Notes: generated by a model from the letters alone, not told the origin. A stretch of DNA of 16,757 bases from an uncultured Rhodospirillales bacterium (GCA_913053795.1 CAJXGZ010000018.1:1-16757); one strand, 5' to 3'. Shown: positions 1-7,732, counted from the first letter of the stretch. Translations and numbers: made by a program.

Positions 1-1
1 G

Positions 2-1042
2 ACCCACCACGGTCATCAGGTAATCGTCGAAACGGGCGCCGGCGCCGGCATCGGCATGGATGACGGCGACTACGAGGCCGCCGGCGCCGCCATCGCCCCG
101 GCCCCGGCCCAGGTCTTCGCCGAAGCCGGCATGATCGTCAAGGTCAAGGAACCCCAAAGGGGCGAATTTCCCTTGATGCGCCCGGGGCAGCTTCTGTTCA
201 CCTTCCTCCATTTGGCGCCCGACCCGGACCAGACCCGGGCGCTGGTGGACCGAGGCGTCATCGCCATCGCCTACGAGACGGTCACCGATGCGCGCCGCCG
301 CCTTCCCCTGCTGGCCCCCATGAGCGAGGTGGCGGGGCGCATGTCGATCCAGGCCGGCGCAAGCTGCCTTGAGAAAGAACACGGCGGCGGCGGCGTTCTG
401 CTGGGCGGCGCGCCCGGCGTCGAGGCGGCCAAGGTGGTGATCCTCGGCGGCGGCGTGGTGGGAAGCAACGCCGCGCGAATGGCCATGGGGCTAGAGGCCC
501 ATGTCACCGTCATCGACAAATCGTTGGATCGGCTGCGTGAGCTTGACCTGCTCTTCGGCTCAAGAATCAACGCCCTTTACGGAACGGTGGACACTATCGA
601 GCGCCAAGTGACGGAGGCGGATTTGGTGATCGGCGCGGTGCTGGCCCCCGGCGCCGCGGCGCCGGTGCTGGTCAGCCGCCAGTTGGTGGCGCGGATGCGC
701 CCGGGATCGGTGGTGGTCGACGTCTCCATCGACCAGGGCGGCTGCTTCGAGACCTCGCGCCCCACCACCCATACCCATCCCACCTACGTGGAGGAAGGCG
801 TGGTGCATTACTGCGTCACCAACATGCCCGGCGCCGTCGCCCGCACCTCCACCTTCGCGCTGAACAACGCCACCCTGCCCTATATCTGCGCCCTGGCCGA
901 CAAGGGATACAAGAAAGCCATGCTTGAGGATTTAGGCCTGATGGCCGGCCTCAACGTTCATAAAGGCCGCGTCACCCTGGCGGCGGTGGCCCGGGATCTC
1001 GGTTACGACTGGCAGGCGCCGGAAGAGGCCATAAAAAACTGA
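2..1042 (+). CDS. ald: Alanine dehydrogenase, 5'-truncated by window edge
   Basis: NAD-dependent alanine dehydrogenase (L-alanine + NAD+ + H2O to pyruvate + NH4+ + NADH), cytoplasmic. The reading frame is open from base 2 and already matches the family there (VIVETGAGAGIG, then DYEAAGA). The gene therefore starts outside the window, and the ATG at 56 is an internal Met. About 346 residues are present; the family is about 370 long, so roughly 25 N-terminal residues are missing. Visible landmarks are the substrate-binding KVKEP segment, the FTFLHLAP segment with the catalytic-type His, the Rossmann motif GGGVVGSNAA (about nt 449-478), and the C-terminal NMPGAVARTST and ALNNATLPY motifs. It is convergent with the minus-strand block: its TGA (1040-1042) is one base from the stop of the last minus-strand gene. 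Nothing links it functionally to the respiratory genes. The assignment is confident. Confidence 0.95.
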   Translation, partial: THHGHQVIVETGAGAGIGMDDGDYEAAGAAIAPAPAQVFAEAGMIVKVKEPQRGEFPLMRPGQLLFTFLHLAPDPDQTRALVDRGVIAIAYETVTDARRRLPLLAPMSEVAGRMSIQAGASCLEKEHGGGGVLLGGAPGVEAAKVVILGGGVVGSNAARMAMGLEAHVTVIDKSLDRLRELDLLFGSRINALYGTVDTIERQVTEADLVIGAVLAPGAAAPVLVSRQLVARMRPGSVVVDVSIDQGGCFETSRPTTHTHPTYVEEGVVHYCVTNMPGAVARTSTFALNNATLPYICALADKGYKKAMLEDLGLMAGLNVHKGRVTLAAVARDLGYDWQAPEEAIKN

Positions 1043-1043
1043 T

Positions 1044-1244
1044 TCAAGATTCGCCGCCGCGGATGGCGCCGATGACGTAGAGAAAGACGCCGGCGATAAG
1101 AATGACGATCTGGAGATTATGGACCTCGAAAGCGCCGCGCCAAGCCAGCATGATGTTCAAGAGCCCGACGAAAATAAAGCCGACGCCGATCATCTTGGTC
1201 TTCACGCCCTTTTTTGGCGCTTTTTCTTTCGCTTCTTCGGGCAC
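1044..1244 (-). CDS. Small two-TM membrane protein (66 aa), unknown function
   Basis: I do not recognise a family. The protein has a short, charged N-terminus (PEEAKEKAPKKGVKTK) followed by two hydrophobic helices (about residues 20-36 and 44-60) joined by a short loop, and ends IGAIRGGES. I place the start at the GTG at 1244-1242, which shares its G with the TAG stop of the upstream 32-residue gene (TAGTG). No Shine-Dalgarno sequence is visible, so translation is probably coupled to that gene. A TTG ten codons upstream (1274) would lengthen it inside the preceding gene and is less likely. It is the last gene of the cytochrome b / cytochrome c set, which suggests a small accessory or assembly subunit of that complex; this is inference from position only. 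Confidence 0.7.
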   Translation of the reverse strand: MPEEAKEKAPKKGVKTKMIGVGFIFVGLLNIMLAWRGAFEVHNLQIVILIAGVFLYVIGAIRGGES

Positions 1245-1342
1245 TAGTAGGTGAGAAACCAAACAAAAAACCAAACGCTGGCCGCCAAAACCGAAAAAAA
1301 CAAAAGCTTCCCCGGCAGCGTGCTACCCTGTTCCGAACTCAT
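1244..1342 (-). CDS. Single-TM micro-protein (32 aa), unknown function
   Basis: A very short gene starting at the ATG at 1342-1340, with a purine-rich Shine-Dalgarno (GAGGGAAGG) at suitable distance. The product has a polar N-terminus (SSEQGSTLPGK) and one hydrophobic, aromatic-rich helix (LLFFSVLAASVWFFVWFLTY) running to the C-terminus. It lies 23 bp after a monohaem cytochrome c gene, and its stop overlaps the start of the next small membrane protein. Size and topology resemble the tiny single-helix subunits of b-type and oxidase complexes, but there is no sequence signature to name it. The real start is supported by the ribosome-binding site; the upstream in-frame extension runs antisense through the cytochrome gene. 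Confidence 0.7.
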   Translation of the reverse strand: MSSEQGSTLPGKLLFFSVLAASVWFFVWFLTY

Positions 1343-1365
1343 AGAATAAAGCCTTCCCTCTTTTG

Positions 1366-1722
1366 TTAGCTCGGTCCCTTGCATTTGCAGAGGACGCGGA
1401 GCTTTTTGACCAAGCCGGCGATCTCGGCGTCGGTCAGGGTCTTGCCCCACGGCGGCATCATCGGCGATTTGCTTACCGAGGGGCCGCCTTCCTTGATGAC
1501 GTTGACAAGGTCGGCGTCGGAAAGCTTGCCCATCACGTCGCCCTTGTTGAAGTTCCTTGGCGTCACCGGGAAATCCTGGCTGACGTTGGGACCGTCGCCA
1601 TTGCCGTCAAAGCCATGGCACTGGGCGCAGTAGAATTTGTAAAGGGTTTCCGTCTCCTCCGCCTTGGCCGCGCCAAAGGACAGAACGACAGCCGCGAAGC
1701 TTGCGAGTATGAGTTTTTTCAT
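1366..1722 (-). CDS. Exported monohaem class I cytochrome c (118 aa)
   Basis: Periplasmic electron carrier. Residues 1-21 form a Sec signal peptide (MKKLILAS, then a hydrophobic core ending AKA). The haem c motif CAQCH is at residues 32-36, followed by GFDGNGDGP. The SPMMPPWG segment (about 86-93) supplies the distal Met ligand. The DAEIAGLVKKLR helix is the usual C-terminal class I cytochrome c helix. An extra Cys pair (CKC) lies in the last seven residues. The ATG at 1722 is preferred because an AAAAGG/AGGATGAT ribosome-binding region sits about 9 bases before it; an in-frame ATG three codons upstream abuts that sequence. It follows a dihaem cytochrome c by 20 bp and precedes the 32-residue membrane protein, so it is probably part of the same electron-transfer unit. 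It resembles the C-terminal half of the 326-residue cytochrome at 9566-10546 (shared GDGP and MP-WG). Confidence 0.9.
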   Translation of the reverse strand: MKKLILASFAAVVLSFGAAKAEETETLYKFYCAQCHGFDGNGDGPNVSQDFPVTPRNFNKGDVMGKLSDADLVNVIKEGGPSVSKSPMMPPWGKTLTDAEIAGLVKKLRVLCKCKGPS

Positions 1723-1742
1723 GGTGATCATCCTTTTAAATC

Positions 1743-2435
1743 CTACTTGGCTTTCGGCTTGAAGGACATGATGAACTTGGTGACGTTCCGGATGTCCGCC
1801 TTGCTCAGGATTCCAGCGAAGTTGGGCATGTCCTTGACCGGCTTGAACGCCTTCGAATTCTCCATGTAGGCCTGAATCCAGTTGGGATTGAGGCGCGCCA
1901 CCGCGTTCACCAGAGACGGGCCGGTAAAGCCGCCAGTGACTTTCTTGCGCGCCGGGTACAGATGGCAGCCGCTGCACGGCTGCTTCTTGGTGAAAGTCAG
2001 CTTGCCCTTGATCTTCTTGCCCTTGATCTTCTTGATATCCTTCATCGGCGGAGCCGCCGCCACGCCCTTGACCGTCAGGCCCATCAGGAAGTCCTTCACT
2101 TGCCCGGCGTCGCCGCCGGAAAGCTTGGGATGGCCGCCGGCGTTCTTTTCGGTCAGCGAGTTGTATTTGTAGGGACGGATCGGCTTGGGATCGGCAAGCC
2201 AGGCGCCCAGCCACTCGGGCCTGAACTTGGAGCCCGCGTACCACAGCTCTGGCCCCTTCTTGGCCAACTGGTCGGCAATGGTCTTTTCCTTGGCCGGGCC
2301 GTCCGTGTAGTGGCACGCCGCGCAGCCCTTGCTTTTAAAAACGTCGGCGCCGCCGGCCTTGGAGACCCCGGCCATCGACATCAACAACGCCGCGCCCATC
2401 GCCGCGCTAAGGAATAAAGCTGAAACAAACCTCAT
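1743..2435 (-). CDS. Exported dihaem cytochrome c (230 aa)
   Basis: Periplasmic, possibly membrane-associated two-domain cytochrome c. The Sec signal peptide covers residues 1-27 (cleavage after SKA). Domain 1 carries CAACH at 38-42; domain 2 carries CSGCH at 154-158. In domain 2 the distal ligand is Met203 in KDMPNFAG. At the matching place in domain 1 the sequence is GGHPKLSGG, so His102 stands where Met is expected. The linker (about 130-150) is Lys-rich and contains a KIKGK repeat made by a 15-bp tandem repeat. The start has a good AGGAG ribosome-binding site 6 bases upstream. It follows the fused cytochrome b gene after a 149-bp gap with a possible terminator, and precedes the monohaem cytochrome by 20 bp. 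It probably takes electrons from the cytochrome b complex, in the role of cytochrome c1 or the dihaem QcrC. Confidence 0.9.
   Translation of the reverse strand: MRFVSALFLSAAMGAALLMSMAGVSKAGGADVFKSKGCAACHYTDGPAKEKTIADQLAKKGPELWYAGSKFRPEWLGAWLADPKPIRPYKYNSLTEKNAGGHPKLSGGDAGQVKDFLMGLTVKGVAAAPPMKDIKKIKGKKIKGKLTFTKKQPCSGCHLYPARKKVTGGFTGPSLVNAVARLNPNWIQAYMENSKAFKPVKDMPNFAGILSKADIRNVTKFIMSFKPKAK
2001..2036. repeat. 15-bp tandem repeat inside dihaem cytochrome c gene
   Basis: The unit CTTGCCCTTGATCTT occurs twice exactly (2001-2015 and 2016-2030), followed by a partial third copy (CTTGAT). The repeat is in frame and encodes the repeated Lys-rich KIKGK in the linker between the two haem domains. It looks like slippage-type expansion of a linker. 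Confidence 0.8.
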
Positions 2436-2460
2436 GGTTTTCTCCTATCGGTCAGCCCAG

Positions 2461-2487
2461 AAAAAAAATTCGGCCCAGCATGGACCG
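2461..2487 (-). terminator. Possible weak intrinsic terminator or attenuator
   Basis: On the minus strand a GC-rich 6-bp stem (CGGTCC / GGGCCG, one G-U wobble, loop ATGCT; 2471-2487) is followed by AA and eight T (2461-2468). It lies between the fused cytochrome b gene and the dihaem cytochrome c gene, about 25 bp before the latter's start. It could end the upstream transcript or attenuate read-through. The stem is short, so this is tentative. Confidence 0.4.
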
Positions 2488-2584
2488 TCGTTCAAATTTT
2501 CATCCGCCAATGACGTGGAAACGTGGTTTTGCGCCGTTTGATAATCCGGGGTTTCCGTAACAAACATTCATCCATCGTGTCAAG

Positions 2585-3751
2585 TCACCACACGACGTTG
2601 GGATAGAACCAATGTTCGAGCATCCATTGCGAATCGTCAAGTTTCGGCTCCTGCATCCTGTCCTTAAAATGATCGGGCGGAGCGCCGATGCCGCGTCCCA
2701 TGGCGATGTTGTGGCATGAATTGCAGCCGAGCGTGGGCGATGGGTAAGTCTGGTAATAGAGAAAACCGAACACCGCCCCCGCCGTCACGAAAACGGTGAG
2801 GAAAGCGGCCAGCTTACGCATGAATCCCACCTTAAGGACGTTGCCCAGCAAGTGCCTGAACTCTTTGAAAAAAGCGTCTCCGCCGGGTTCGCGCCTTTCG
2901 GCGTCTTTCTTGTAGCGCCCCAGCATGTAGGGCAGGAAGATCAACGCCAGATACAGCGCTAAAGCGAGATAGAGCCCGAGAAACGGCGCCAAGGCGTTCT
3001 TGAAATACATAAAAGGGACCAGAAAAATCAGAACAAACCACTCCGGGGCAGGGATAAAGGCGCCCTCCAGGGGCATGGGGATTATCTCAGGGTCCGCCGT
3101 CGGCATGGGAATGTAGACGGCCAGGACGGCGATGATGAGGATGAAGGGAATGGAGATCACGGCGTGCTTGAGAAGGTAGCGGTGAAGGCCCCCTTTTCGC
3201 TTTCGCGCCTTGGAAAAAACGTGAAGGTCCAAGAGAATGATGGCGATGGCGGGCAGGATCACCACATGGGCGACGAAGTTCCTGTTCATGGTGAAGGCGT
3301 CGATGAGAAACTGCTTCAAGGCCGGCCCCGCATAGGGAATCTGGCCGAAATAGTTGGGGATCATTTCCATCAACCAGTAGCTCTTCCACTCCCATGGAAG
3401 AATCAACCCACTCGCCAAAAGTGCGCCCATGGGAAGCAGCAAAAGACCGCCGGTGAGCCAGATTACTCGCGAACGCTTCTCTAAATTCAGGAATTCCTTG
3501 CGCAGCAAGCTTCTGAGAGCATGCACGACGAGCGAGAAAAAAATTAAAAAGGCGATCCAGCGGTGGGAATCCCTGAGCCAGGCGCCGACAGCAAAATCGG
3601 TTTTATAGAATTGCTGAACGCTGGCGTAGGCCTCAAGCAAATGAGGCTGGTAAAAAAGCGTCAGAAAGACGCCCGAAAGAAATTGGAGGAGCAAAAGAAT
3701 GAGGGCGAGGCCGCCGAAATAGTAGCGTCCGTGATATTTCTCAAAGCGCAT
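2585..3751 (-). CDS. Fused cytochrome b (b6 + subunit IV type) with C-terminal haem c
   Basis: Integral membrane quinol-oxidising cytochrome b of 388 residues. The N-terminal four-helix part has haem b ligands His63/His77 (13 residues between) and His162/His177 (14 between); the 14-residue second spacing is the b6f type. The subunit-IV-like part contains the Qo motif as PEWF at 236-239 in place of the usual PEWY. After a further TM helix (about 313-333), a haem c motif CNSCH lies at 343-347, and the chain ends WMLEHWFYPNVVW. The residue matching b6 Cys35, which binds haem ci in b6f, is Tyr11 (GRYYFGG). It differs from the split cytochrome b at 12845-14158 by being fused, N-terminally shorter and lacking that Cys. 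The dihaem and monohaem cytochromes downstream are its likely partners; no Rieske gene is present. The ATG at 3751 is preceded by AGGGAAAG about 10 bases away. Confidence 0.92.
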   Translation of the reverse strand: MRFEKYHGRYYFGGLALILLLLQFLSGVFLTLFYQPHLLEAYASVQQFYKTDFAVGAWLRDSHRWIAFLIFFSLVVHALRSLLRKEFLNLEKRSRVIWLTGGLLLLPMGALLASGLILPWEWKSYWLMEMIPNYFGQIPYAGPALKQFLIDAFTMNRNFVAHVVILPAIAIILLDLHVFSKARKRKGGLHRYLLKHAVISIPFILIIAVLAVYIPMPTADPEIIPMPLEGAFIPAPEWFVLIFLVPFMYFKNALAPFLGLYLALALYLALIFLPYMLGRYKKDAERREPGGDAFFKEFRHLLGNVLKVGFMRKLAAFLTVFVTAGAVFGFLYYQTYPSPTLGCNSCHNIAMGRGIGAPPDHFKDRMQEPKLDDSQWMLEHWFYPNVVW

Positions 3752-3781
3752 TTTGTTTTGCTTTCCCTGGCCTTATTATTT

Positions 3782-5101
3782 TTATTTTTGTCCCCCCGAG
3801 AGCAGGACGAACTTTTGCTTAACCCCGTCCGCCTCGATGCGGTAGATAAACGGATGCTTGAGCGTTACGCCCTCAGGGGTCCAGCTTGTGGCGCCGGTGA
3901 CGCCCGCCGTCTCATTCCGGTTCAGCAAAGCCTCCCTCACTTTTGAGCTTGCAAGAGAGCCGGCGTCCTTGGCGGCGGCGGCGAGAGAGGCGAAGGCGTC
4001 ATAGGCGAGGGCGGTGAACCTGTTGGGGGCGCCCTTCTGGCCCCCCTTCTGGACCATGGCGTAGCGCTTCAAAAATTCCGCCGTCTGGGGCGTTTTATCG
4101 TCCGGCGAAAACGTCGCATAAAGCAGAGTCCCGCGCGCCGCCGCGCCGCCCTTCTCCAGGAAATCGCCGGTAAACAAATCCTCGCCGCCGATAAGCGGCA
4201 GCTTTAAGCCGGCCTCGGCGACGGCGCGGACCAACAGCGCCGCCTCTTCGGCGCCGCCGGTGAAAATAAGGGCATGCAAGGGCGCCGGGGCGTTCTTTAA
4301 GAGCTTGATGACGGCGGCAATGTTCCGCTCGCCCAGAAAGGAGTCGTAGGTGTCGGCGTCGACCCGAATGACGCCGCCGCGCTTGGGAACCGATTGTTTG
4401 AAGCGGGCGCTGATATTCAGGGAATAGTCGTTGGCCGAAGAGGTCACAAGGGCGTAATCCTTATACCCCAATTCCTTGATGGAGAACCTCAGCAAATCAT
4501 CTATGGCGACGTCGTCGGGAAGCGAAAACTGGAAGACATAATCGCCGCTGCGCCCGATGTTCCTCCTGGCCCCCACCGAGATCAGGATGGTCTTCGAACG
4601 GTTGGCGAGGTGCGTCGGCGCGAAGGTTGACCACCCGGTGGGCGCGGAAAATACGGCGAGCACGCCTTGGTTCGCGAAATCACTGAAGATTTCGCGGGTC
4701 AGGGCGCCGTCGCTCTTGTTGTCACGGTGAATGACTTCGACGCCCTTGCCGCCGATCCCGCCTTGCGCGTTGAAGCGTTCGGCGGCCATTTGGACGCCTT
4801 TTACGACGGAGAGGCCGAAAACCGCTTGATCGCCGGTCTCAGGGCCGATGACGCCGACCTTCAAGATTCTTTGCCGCTCCGCCGCATCCTTTTTGCTTGC
4901 GGCCTTGGCTTGGTCCTGGCGCTGAAGGGGCTTCCCGGATCCCGCAGCAGCCTTCCAGCCGGGCCGCGCCGGCTGTCCCTGGCTGGAGGTCTCCACGGAT
5001 TTTTCCGCCTCGCCGCCCGACAACAGGGCGCCAATAACGTAGGAAACGGCGGCGCCAAACGCGAAGAAAATCAAGAATAGGATCAGCGTTTTTTTATTCA
5101 T
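3782..5101 (-). CDS. Membrane-anchored LivJ-type periplasmic ligand-binding protein
   Basis: A 439-residue type 1 periplasmic-binding-fold protein, as in branched-chain amino acid ABC transporter receptors (LivJ/LivK, Peripla_BP_6). An N-terminal hydrophobic helix (about residues 5-27) without a clear signal-peptidase site suggests an uncleaved anchor. A low-complexity Gln/Lys/Ala linker (about 30-78) leads to the binding domain, which opens with LKVGVIGPETGDQAVFG and continues GVQMAAERFNAQGGIGG, typical of the family. FTALAYDAF and GVTGATSWTPEG near the end also fit. No cognate LivH/M/G/F genes lie nearby. It sits between the DUF4340 gene (58 bp upstream) and the fused cytochrome b gene (30 bp downstream), so it may be a ligand sensor or scaffold for the locus and not a transporter part. 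The ligand cannot be read from sequence. Confidence 0.85.
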   Translation of the reverse strand: MNKKTLILFLIFFAFGAAVSYVIGALLSGGEAEKSVETSSQGQPARPGWKAAAGSGKPLQRQDQAKAASKKDAAERQRILKVGVIGPETGDQAVFGLSVVKGVQMAAERFNAQGGIGGKGVEVIHRDNKSDGALTREIFSDFANQGVLAVFSAPTGWSTFAPTHLANRSKTILISVGARRNIGRSGDYVFQFSLPDDVAIDDLLRFSIKELGYKDYALVTSSANDYSLNISARFKQSVPKRGGVIRVDADTYDSFLGERNIAAVIKLLKNAPAPLHALIFTGGAEEAALLVRAVAEAGLKLPLIGGEDLFTGDFLEKGGAAARGTLLYATFSPDDKTPQTAEFLKRYAMVQKGGQKGAPNRFTALAYDAFASLAAAAKDAGSLASSKVREALLNRNETAGVTGATSWTPEGVTLKHPFIYRIEADGVKQKFVLLSGGQK

Positions 5102-5159
5102 GAACTGTCCAGCCTCTTACTATAAGACATTTTACCGGGCGAAAGGGCGGCTCCGGCGG

Positions 5160-6113
5160 CTAATCGGCCTCTTTCCAAGCGCTTGCTTGGGCCTTGAGCG
5201 CGTTCGCCAGGTCTTCCTCCACCAGGAAAACCTTCTTTGCGCCGTCGTTATTGGCGTTATAGCCCCGCTTGGTCCTGTCGCGGTCGCCGATGTTCAGAAC
5301 CAAAGGCCTGTCCTGGCCATGGGCGAGGACGGACACTTTGATGGCGGGGGCGTCCAGGCCGTAGCTTTTTAAATCCGACGGCTCCTCCTCTATGAACTCC
5401 TTGACTTCGGCTTTCTTCAAATCAAACAAGGTTTCCAGAACCTTGGTCTGACTGGCCCGCGCCTCAAAGGGCTCCACCATGCTCCACTTGCCCTGGTCAT
5501 GGACGATCACCACGTTGTCCATTCCCTTGCGCGTCAACTCAAGACGGCGGAAATTGGCCGGATCGACGCCGATCACCGTTTTGTCCCTTAGGGAGTAAAC
5601 GGTGGAGCCGGCTTCCCGGCGGACATCGGAATGAATGCGGAAGATGCGGTTTTCGCCCTGGAATCTGGCGTAGGCGATATTGAGCGTGGGCCCCTTGTCG
5701 CCGAGTTGGATAATGGTTTCCTTGCCCTTGGCCCTGACCCCGAATTCGCGTTCGGGATCGTCCAGACCCAACTCCTTTTCCTTTTCGACGCCGGGATTTT
5801 CGAACAGCACCGCGTCCTTTCGGGTCTTGACCACGTTCTTCAGCAGTTTCTCGATCGCCTCCTGGTCGCCTTTGACCCGCAAGGGAGACGTCATCCACCA
5901 TCCGTCCTTTTCCCTTACGGCGCGGACCTGGACGCCCTTTTCCTTGCTCTTGGTCCAGAATTCCTCCACGTCCGCGGCGCTGAAGGGAAGCAGCTTCAGG
6001 TTGGCCGCTTCGATCTTCTGGGCCACCTCGGCGCGTTCGTCGATCAAGGAAAAGACGCCGGCCAGGGCGACCAGCAAGACGATCCAGAAAGCGGTTTTCT
6101 TAAACTGCTTCAA
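5160..6113 (-). CDS. DUF4340 family membrane-anchored protein
   Basis: About 317 residues. One N-terminal TM helix (about 6-22 after MKQFKK) is followed by a large extracytoplasmic region with the repeating beta-rich pattern of DUF4340 proteins: WTKSKEKGVQVRAV, GWWMTSPLRVKGDQEAIEKLLKN and LGLDDPEREFGV early on, then a second module with GKWSMVEPFEARA, LKSYGLDAPAIKVSV and VFLVEEDLANAL. DUF4340 genes commonly follow GldG-like genes in GldA-F-G loci; the biochemical role is unknown. I choose the TTG at 6113: it overlaps the GldG stop as TTGA and has AGGAG 9 bases upstream. The ATG at 6122 (three residues longer) abuts that AGGAG and is less suitable. The gene is probably translationally coupled to the GldG-like gene. 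Confidence 0.85.
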   Translation of the reverse strand: MKQFKKTAFWIVLLVALAGVFSLIDERAEVAQKIEAANLKLLPFSAADVEEFWTKSKEKGVQVRAVREKDGWWMTSPLRVKGDQEAIEKLLKNVVKTRKDAVLFENPGVEKEKELGLDDPEREFGVRAKGKETIIQLGDKGPTLNIAYARFQGENRIFRIHSDVRREAGSTVYSLRDKTVIGVDPANFRRLELTRKGMDNVVIVHDQGKWSMVEPFEARASQTKVLETLFDLKKAEVKEFIEEEPSDLKSYGLDAPAIKVSVLAHGQDRPLVLNIGDRDRTKRGYNANNDGAKKVFLVEEDLANALKAQASAWKEAD

Positions 6114-7732
6114 GCCGCCCATCTCCTGCGGGCGACGACGGCGGCGCCGAAGGCGAGGACAAAGGACGGCGCGATGACCACCGACATCCAGAAAACAAAA
6201 TTGCTCTCGGTGTTGGTCAACGGCATGGGCGTCACCCACGATTGCTTCCTTCTCACCGAGATCAGCGAGGTCTCCTGGGTCAGCCAACTGATGAGGTTCA
6301 GGAAGTAGTCCTTGTTGCCCATCAGGTTGATGTGGGCGTTGCTGGCGAAGTCCGAGTCGCCGACGACGATCAGTTTGCCCCACCTGCTGAGGCCTTCCTT
6401 GGGCGGCTTCAGCAGCGCTTTCGTCGTTTCATCAAGCCCCGGCGCCAATGACTCATTTTTCAGCTTCTCAGGCCTAGCGTCACCCTTGTTGGAAACCTTG
6501 ACCGTGGTCACGGAGGCGATGTTGATGGGCCCGCGCGTATCCTTGGCGGGGTCGAACTTTATGTTGTCCTCGTCCAATTTGCCCTTGCTCATGGACCAGC
6601 TGTTGGATCCCGTCTTGGCCAGATTGTAGCTGCCCGTGGCCGGGTTCTCGGTAATGTCCACCGAGCGGGCGACGGGAAAGAAGGTGCCGAGGTTGAAGCC
6701 GGCGCCCAAGGGGTGTTTCTTGTGGTACTCCATGACCACCGGCGTCAGATAGTTGGCGCCGATCAACTGGCCTTGCTTGTCGATAATGATGTCGTTGCCC
6801 ACCGTGAACCCATAATTCTTCAGATAGGTGGTGAGATAAGGGAAGGGTCCCGGGTCGACCAGGATGAGAACGTTTCCGCCCTTGGCGACGTAGCGCCTGA
6901 GCTTATCCAGCTCTGATTGCAGCAAATCTTTCCTGGGTCCGCCGACCACCAGAACGGCGGCGTCGCCGGGGATTTCCCCATTGCCCGCCAGCAGCAGATC
7001 CTTGACCTTGAAGTTATCCCTCTGAAGGGCCTCCTTGACGGTCTTGAAGCCTTGCTTGCCGGCGTTATCCAGGCCGTGCTCGCCGTGGCCTTTCAGGAAA
7101 TAGATGGTCTTCACGTCGTCCTTGAGGACCCGCAGCAAGGCGTTGGTCACCTTTTCCTCGCTCTCCATGCCGACGATCTCTTCGCGGTCGGCGCTTCTGA
7201 TCAAAGTGGTGCGGTACGAGGTGACGCCGTACTTGGCGGTCTCTATGGGCCGTTTGTCGGGATCGATGAACCAATATTTGAAGTTGGGCGAGTGGTAGGA
7301 ATATTCTTGCAGCAGGTCGTTCATCGCCTGCCTTGTTCTTTCGTCGCCCCGGTAGAAGGCGATGGCGTCAACATCGCGGTCCAGGGATTTCAAAATTTTC
7401 ACCGTCTGCAAAGACAGCGAATAACGCTTGGTTTCCGTCAGATCGACCCGGTATTTGTAGCGCATGGACATGGAGCCGATCATGCCGACGATGACGACGA
7501 ATATGCCGATCATCACCAGCATATTGGCGCCGAATTTGGTGGAGCGCCTGGAAATAACCCCTTTAACGCCGGTGAAGTTGGCGTAAAGGAAAATCATCAC
7601 CATCAACAACCCGCCCCAAACCAGCATCAAGGGCAGGGCGCTGAACTCGCGGATAATGGCGTAGGTGACGGCCCCGGCGATGATGAAAACGACGCCCAGC
7701 AGCCCCAGCAATACGGGCTTGATGTTCTTCAT
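6110..7732 (-). CDS. GldG-like ABC transporter auxiliary protein
   Basis: 540 residues. Two TM helices lie near the N-terminus (about 8-25 and 31-49), a third at about 67-88 (MLVMIGIFVVIVGMIG), then a large periplasmic ABC_transp_aux (GldG) domain beginning DLTETKRYSLSLQTVKILKSL and containing FLKGHGEHGLDNAG and GGNVLILVDPGPFP. A C-terminal TM helix (about 512-533) is followed by a positive tail (ARRRWAA). GldG-type proteins partner GldA (ATPase) and GldF (permease); the family includes gliding-motility proteins but is widespread in non-gliding bacteria with unknown substrates. The ATG at 7732 overlaps the permease stop (ATGA) and has AGGTGG 5 bases upstream, which is better than the GTG at 7741. 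The module may serve biogenesis or maturation of the neighbouring respiratory complex. Confidence 0.9.
   Translation of the reverse strand: MKNIKPVLLGLLGVVFIIAGAVTYAIIREFSALPLMLVWGGLLMVMIFLYANFTGVKGVISRRSTKFGANMLVMIGIFVVIVGMIGSMSMRYKYRVDLTETKRYSLSLQTVKILKSLDRDVDAIAFYRGDERTRQAMNDLLQEYSYHSPNFKYWFIDPDKRPIETAKYGVTSYRTTLIRSADREEIVGMESEEKVTNALLRVLKDDVKTIYFLKGHGEHGLDNAGKQGFKTVKEALQRDNFKVKDLLLAGNGEIPGDAAVLVVGGPRKDLLQSELDKLRRYVAKGGNVLILVDPGPFPYLTTYLKNYGFTVGNDIIIDKQGQLIGANYLTPVVMEYHKKHPLGAGFNLGTFFPVARSVDITENPATGSYNLAKTGSNSWSMSKGKLDEDNIKFDPAKDTRGPINIASVTTVKVSNKGDARPEKLKNESLAPGLDETTKALLKPPKEGLSRWGKLIVVGDSDFASNAHINLMGNKDYFLNLISWLTQETSLISVRRKQSWVTPMPLTNTESNFVFWMSVVIAPSFVLAFGAAVVARRRWAA

Noticed and set aside
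56..58. ATG at 56 as true start of ald
   Set aside because: The frame upstream is open to the window edge and matches conserved alanine dehydrogenase sequence, so the gene is cut by the window.
1723..2316. Long in-frame extension of the 118-residue cytochrome gene
   Set aside because: The extension runs in another frame through the dihaem cytochrome c gene; the signal peptide and ribosome-binding site fix the start at 1722.
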